Source: an uncultured Eubacteriales bacterium (lineage in GTDB: Bacteria > Bacillota > Clostridia > Lachnospirales > Lachnospiraceae). From it: 5,813 bases of DNA. The notes below the pieces were generated by a model. The model ran no database searches and was not told the DNA's origin. It was given only the letters and a program-made list of their open reading frames with translations. The stretch covers positions 1 through 5,813 of the forward strand of contig ONWL01000105.1 of the NCBI GenBank assembly GCA_900321525.1, read 5' to 3'. Of the stretch, positions 5,199 to 5,813 are shown piece by piece; position 1 is the first letter of the stretch; each line of letters starts with the position of its first letter. The translations under genes were made by a program, and so were the position numbers.

Positions 5199-5723
5199 AT
5201 GGAATATATAACCATGGCGGGGGTGGTGCTGTTACTTATGGGAAGCAACGGACTGGGATACTGTTTTTGTCAGCAGAAAATTCGCCGTCGCCGTCAGTTG
5301 GGGGAATTGACCCAGCTGCTCATTTTGCTACAGGGAGAAATTCGATGTCACAAAACGGTGCTGGAGGAAGCCTTTTTGATTCTGCAGGACAAGACATCGG
5401 GCTTTTGCCATGCTTTTTTACAGGAAATGGTGGCAGGCTTGCAGCAACAGGACGGATGTCGTTTTGTGGAAATTTGGAACAGAGCCATTTTGTCTGTACA
5501 GGAACAGGTAGCATTTTCACAAGAAGAGTGGAAACTTTGGATGGAGCTTGGCAGCAGGATTGGGTATCTGGATCTGCAGATGCAGGAGCAGGTGTTGGAA
5601 CAGTACATTACATTTTTTACTGACAGAGTACATTGGCTGGAGGGACAGGAAGCGCAGACCTGTCGGATCTATCGGGTGTTTGGTGCGGCAGGAGGATTGT
5701 TGCTGGCAGTGTTATTGCTTTGA
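5199..5723 (+). CDS. spoIIIAB: stage III sporulation protein AB (SpoIIIAB)
   Basis: SpoIIIAB is a small membrane protein of the mother-cell side of the SpoIIIA-SpoIIQ channel, with distant similarity to the GspF platform proteins of type II secretion. The 174-aa product has an N-terminal membrane segment (about residues 4-23, MAGVVLLLMGSNGLGYCF), a basic stop KIRRRRQ, and a helical region with the characteristic QLLILLQGEIRCHKTVLEEA wording. A C-terminal hydrophobic segment (about 161-174, ending GGLLLAVLLL) finishes at the stop. The start at 5199 is chosen because AAGGGAG lies 10 nt before it and the length then matches the family. A longer frame opening at 5115 overlaps spoIIIAA and adds non-family sequence. 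spoIIIAC would be expected next, but 90 bp containing a repeat follow before the window ends. Confidence 0.88.
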   Translation: MEYITMAGVVLLLMGSNGLGYCFCQQKIRRRRQLGELTQLLILLQGEIRCHKTVLEEAFLILQDKTSGFCHAFLQEMVAGLQQQDGCRFVEIWNRAILSVQEQVAFSQEEWKLWMELGSRIGYLDLQMQEQVLEQYITFFTDRVHWLEGQEAQTCRIYRVFGAAGGLLLAVLLL

Positions 5724-5733
5724 AATACCATCG

Positions 5734-5759
5734 TAATATAAAGATGATTTACATAAAAT
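5734..5759 (+). promoter_or_regulatory. weak sigma-E-like promoter candidate after spoIIIAB
   Basis: TAATATA (5734-5740) fits the sigma-E -35 pattern at 6 of 7 positions and CATAAAAT (5752-5759) fits the -10 pattern well. The spacing is only 11 bp instead of 13-15, so the site may be weak or accidental. If real, it would restart transcription of downstream spoIIIA genes just before the repeat at 5764. Confidence 0.22.
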
Positions 5760-5763
5760 AGAA

Positions 5764-5812
5764 GTAACTGTTCAGGAGCTATTATTCTGTGAGAGTACTA
5801 AACAGTTACGAA
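5764..5812 (+). repeat. short, internally deleted copy of the GTAACTGTTCAG element
   Basis: The left end GTAACTGTTCAGGAG (5764-5778) matches 890-904 of the full element at 14 of 15 positions. The right 26 bases (5787-5812) match 1001-1026 at 23 of 26. The interior is reduced to about 8 bases, leaving a single hairpin. The arms pair at 11 of 12 positions. It lies directly downstream of spoIIIAB, where the spoIIIA operon would normally continue. The window ends 1 base after it, so its right flank cannot be fully read. Confidence 0.7.
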
Positions 5813-5813
5813 T

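Overview
The window looks like a chromosomal segment of an anaerobic, spore-forming Firmicute, most likely of the family Lachnospiraceae. The reasons are the SpoIIIAA/SpoIIIAB pair, a CotF-type coat gene start, type III rather than type I/II pantothenate kinase, moderate GC content, and a eukaryotic-type (GH13_8-like) branching enzyme seen in gut clostridia. The family placement is from protein recognition, not from a search.

Layout. Positions 1-325 carry two leftward genes: a complete 67-aa helical protein resembling small spore-coat proteins, and the first 14 codons of a CotF-like protein that runs off the left edge. Positions 326-1046 are a long divergent intergenic region holding most of the non-coding structure. 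It contains a 202-bp imperfect palindrome (360-561), an apparently empty spacer, a 14-bp palindrome abutting a near-consensus housekeeping promoter (770-798), a decayed repeat copy, and a 134-bp MITE-like element (890-1023) flanked by 8-bp direct repeats, lying in the 5' leader of the next gene. From 1047 rightward come a branching enzyme with an unusual repeated Lys/Arg/Ala/Glu tail (glgB) and, 3 nt after its stop, type III pantothenate kinase (coaX). A strong hairpin-T terminator follows. The next operon is spoIIIAA-spoIIIAB, whose products belong to the mother-cell side of the SpoIIIA-SpoIIQ channel. The last 50 bases hold a short, internally deleted relative of the 134-bp element.

How it works together. 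glgB and coaX look like a vegetative bicistronic unit driven from about position 805. The sporulation operon appears to start from a sigma-E-type promoter whose -10 box is the loop of the coaX terminator hairpin. Vegetative read-through would therefore be blocked and mother-cell transcription would begin in the 3' arm, in front of a G-rich candidate ribosome-binding site. This promoter-inside-terminator layout, the MITE-like family with one full, one short and one degenerate copy, and the repeated basic tail on the branching enzyme are the most interesting things seen. I found no RNA gene, CRISPR array, phage gene or clearly new defence system.
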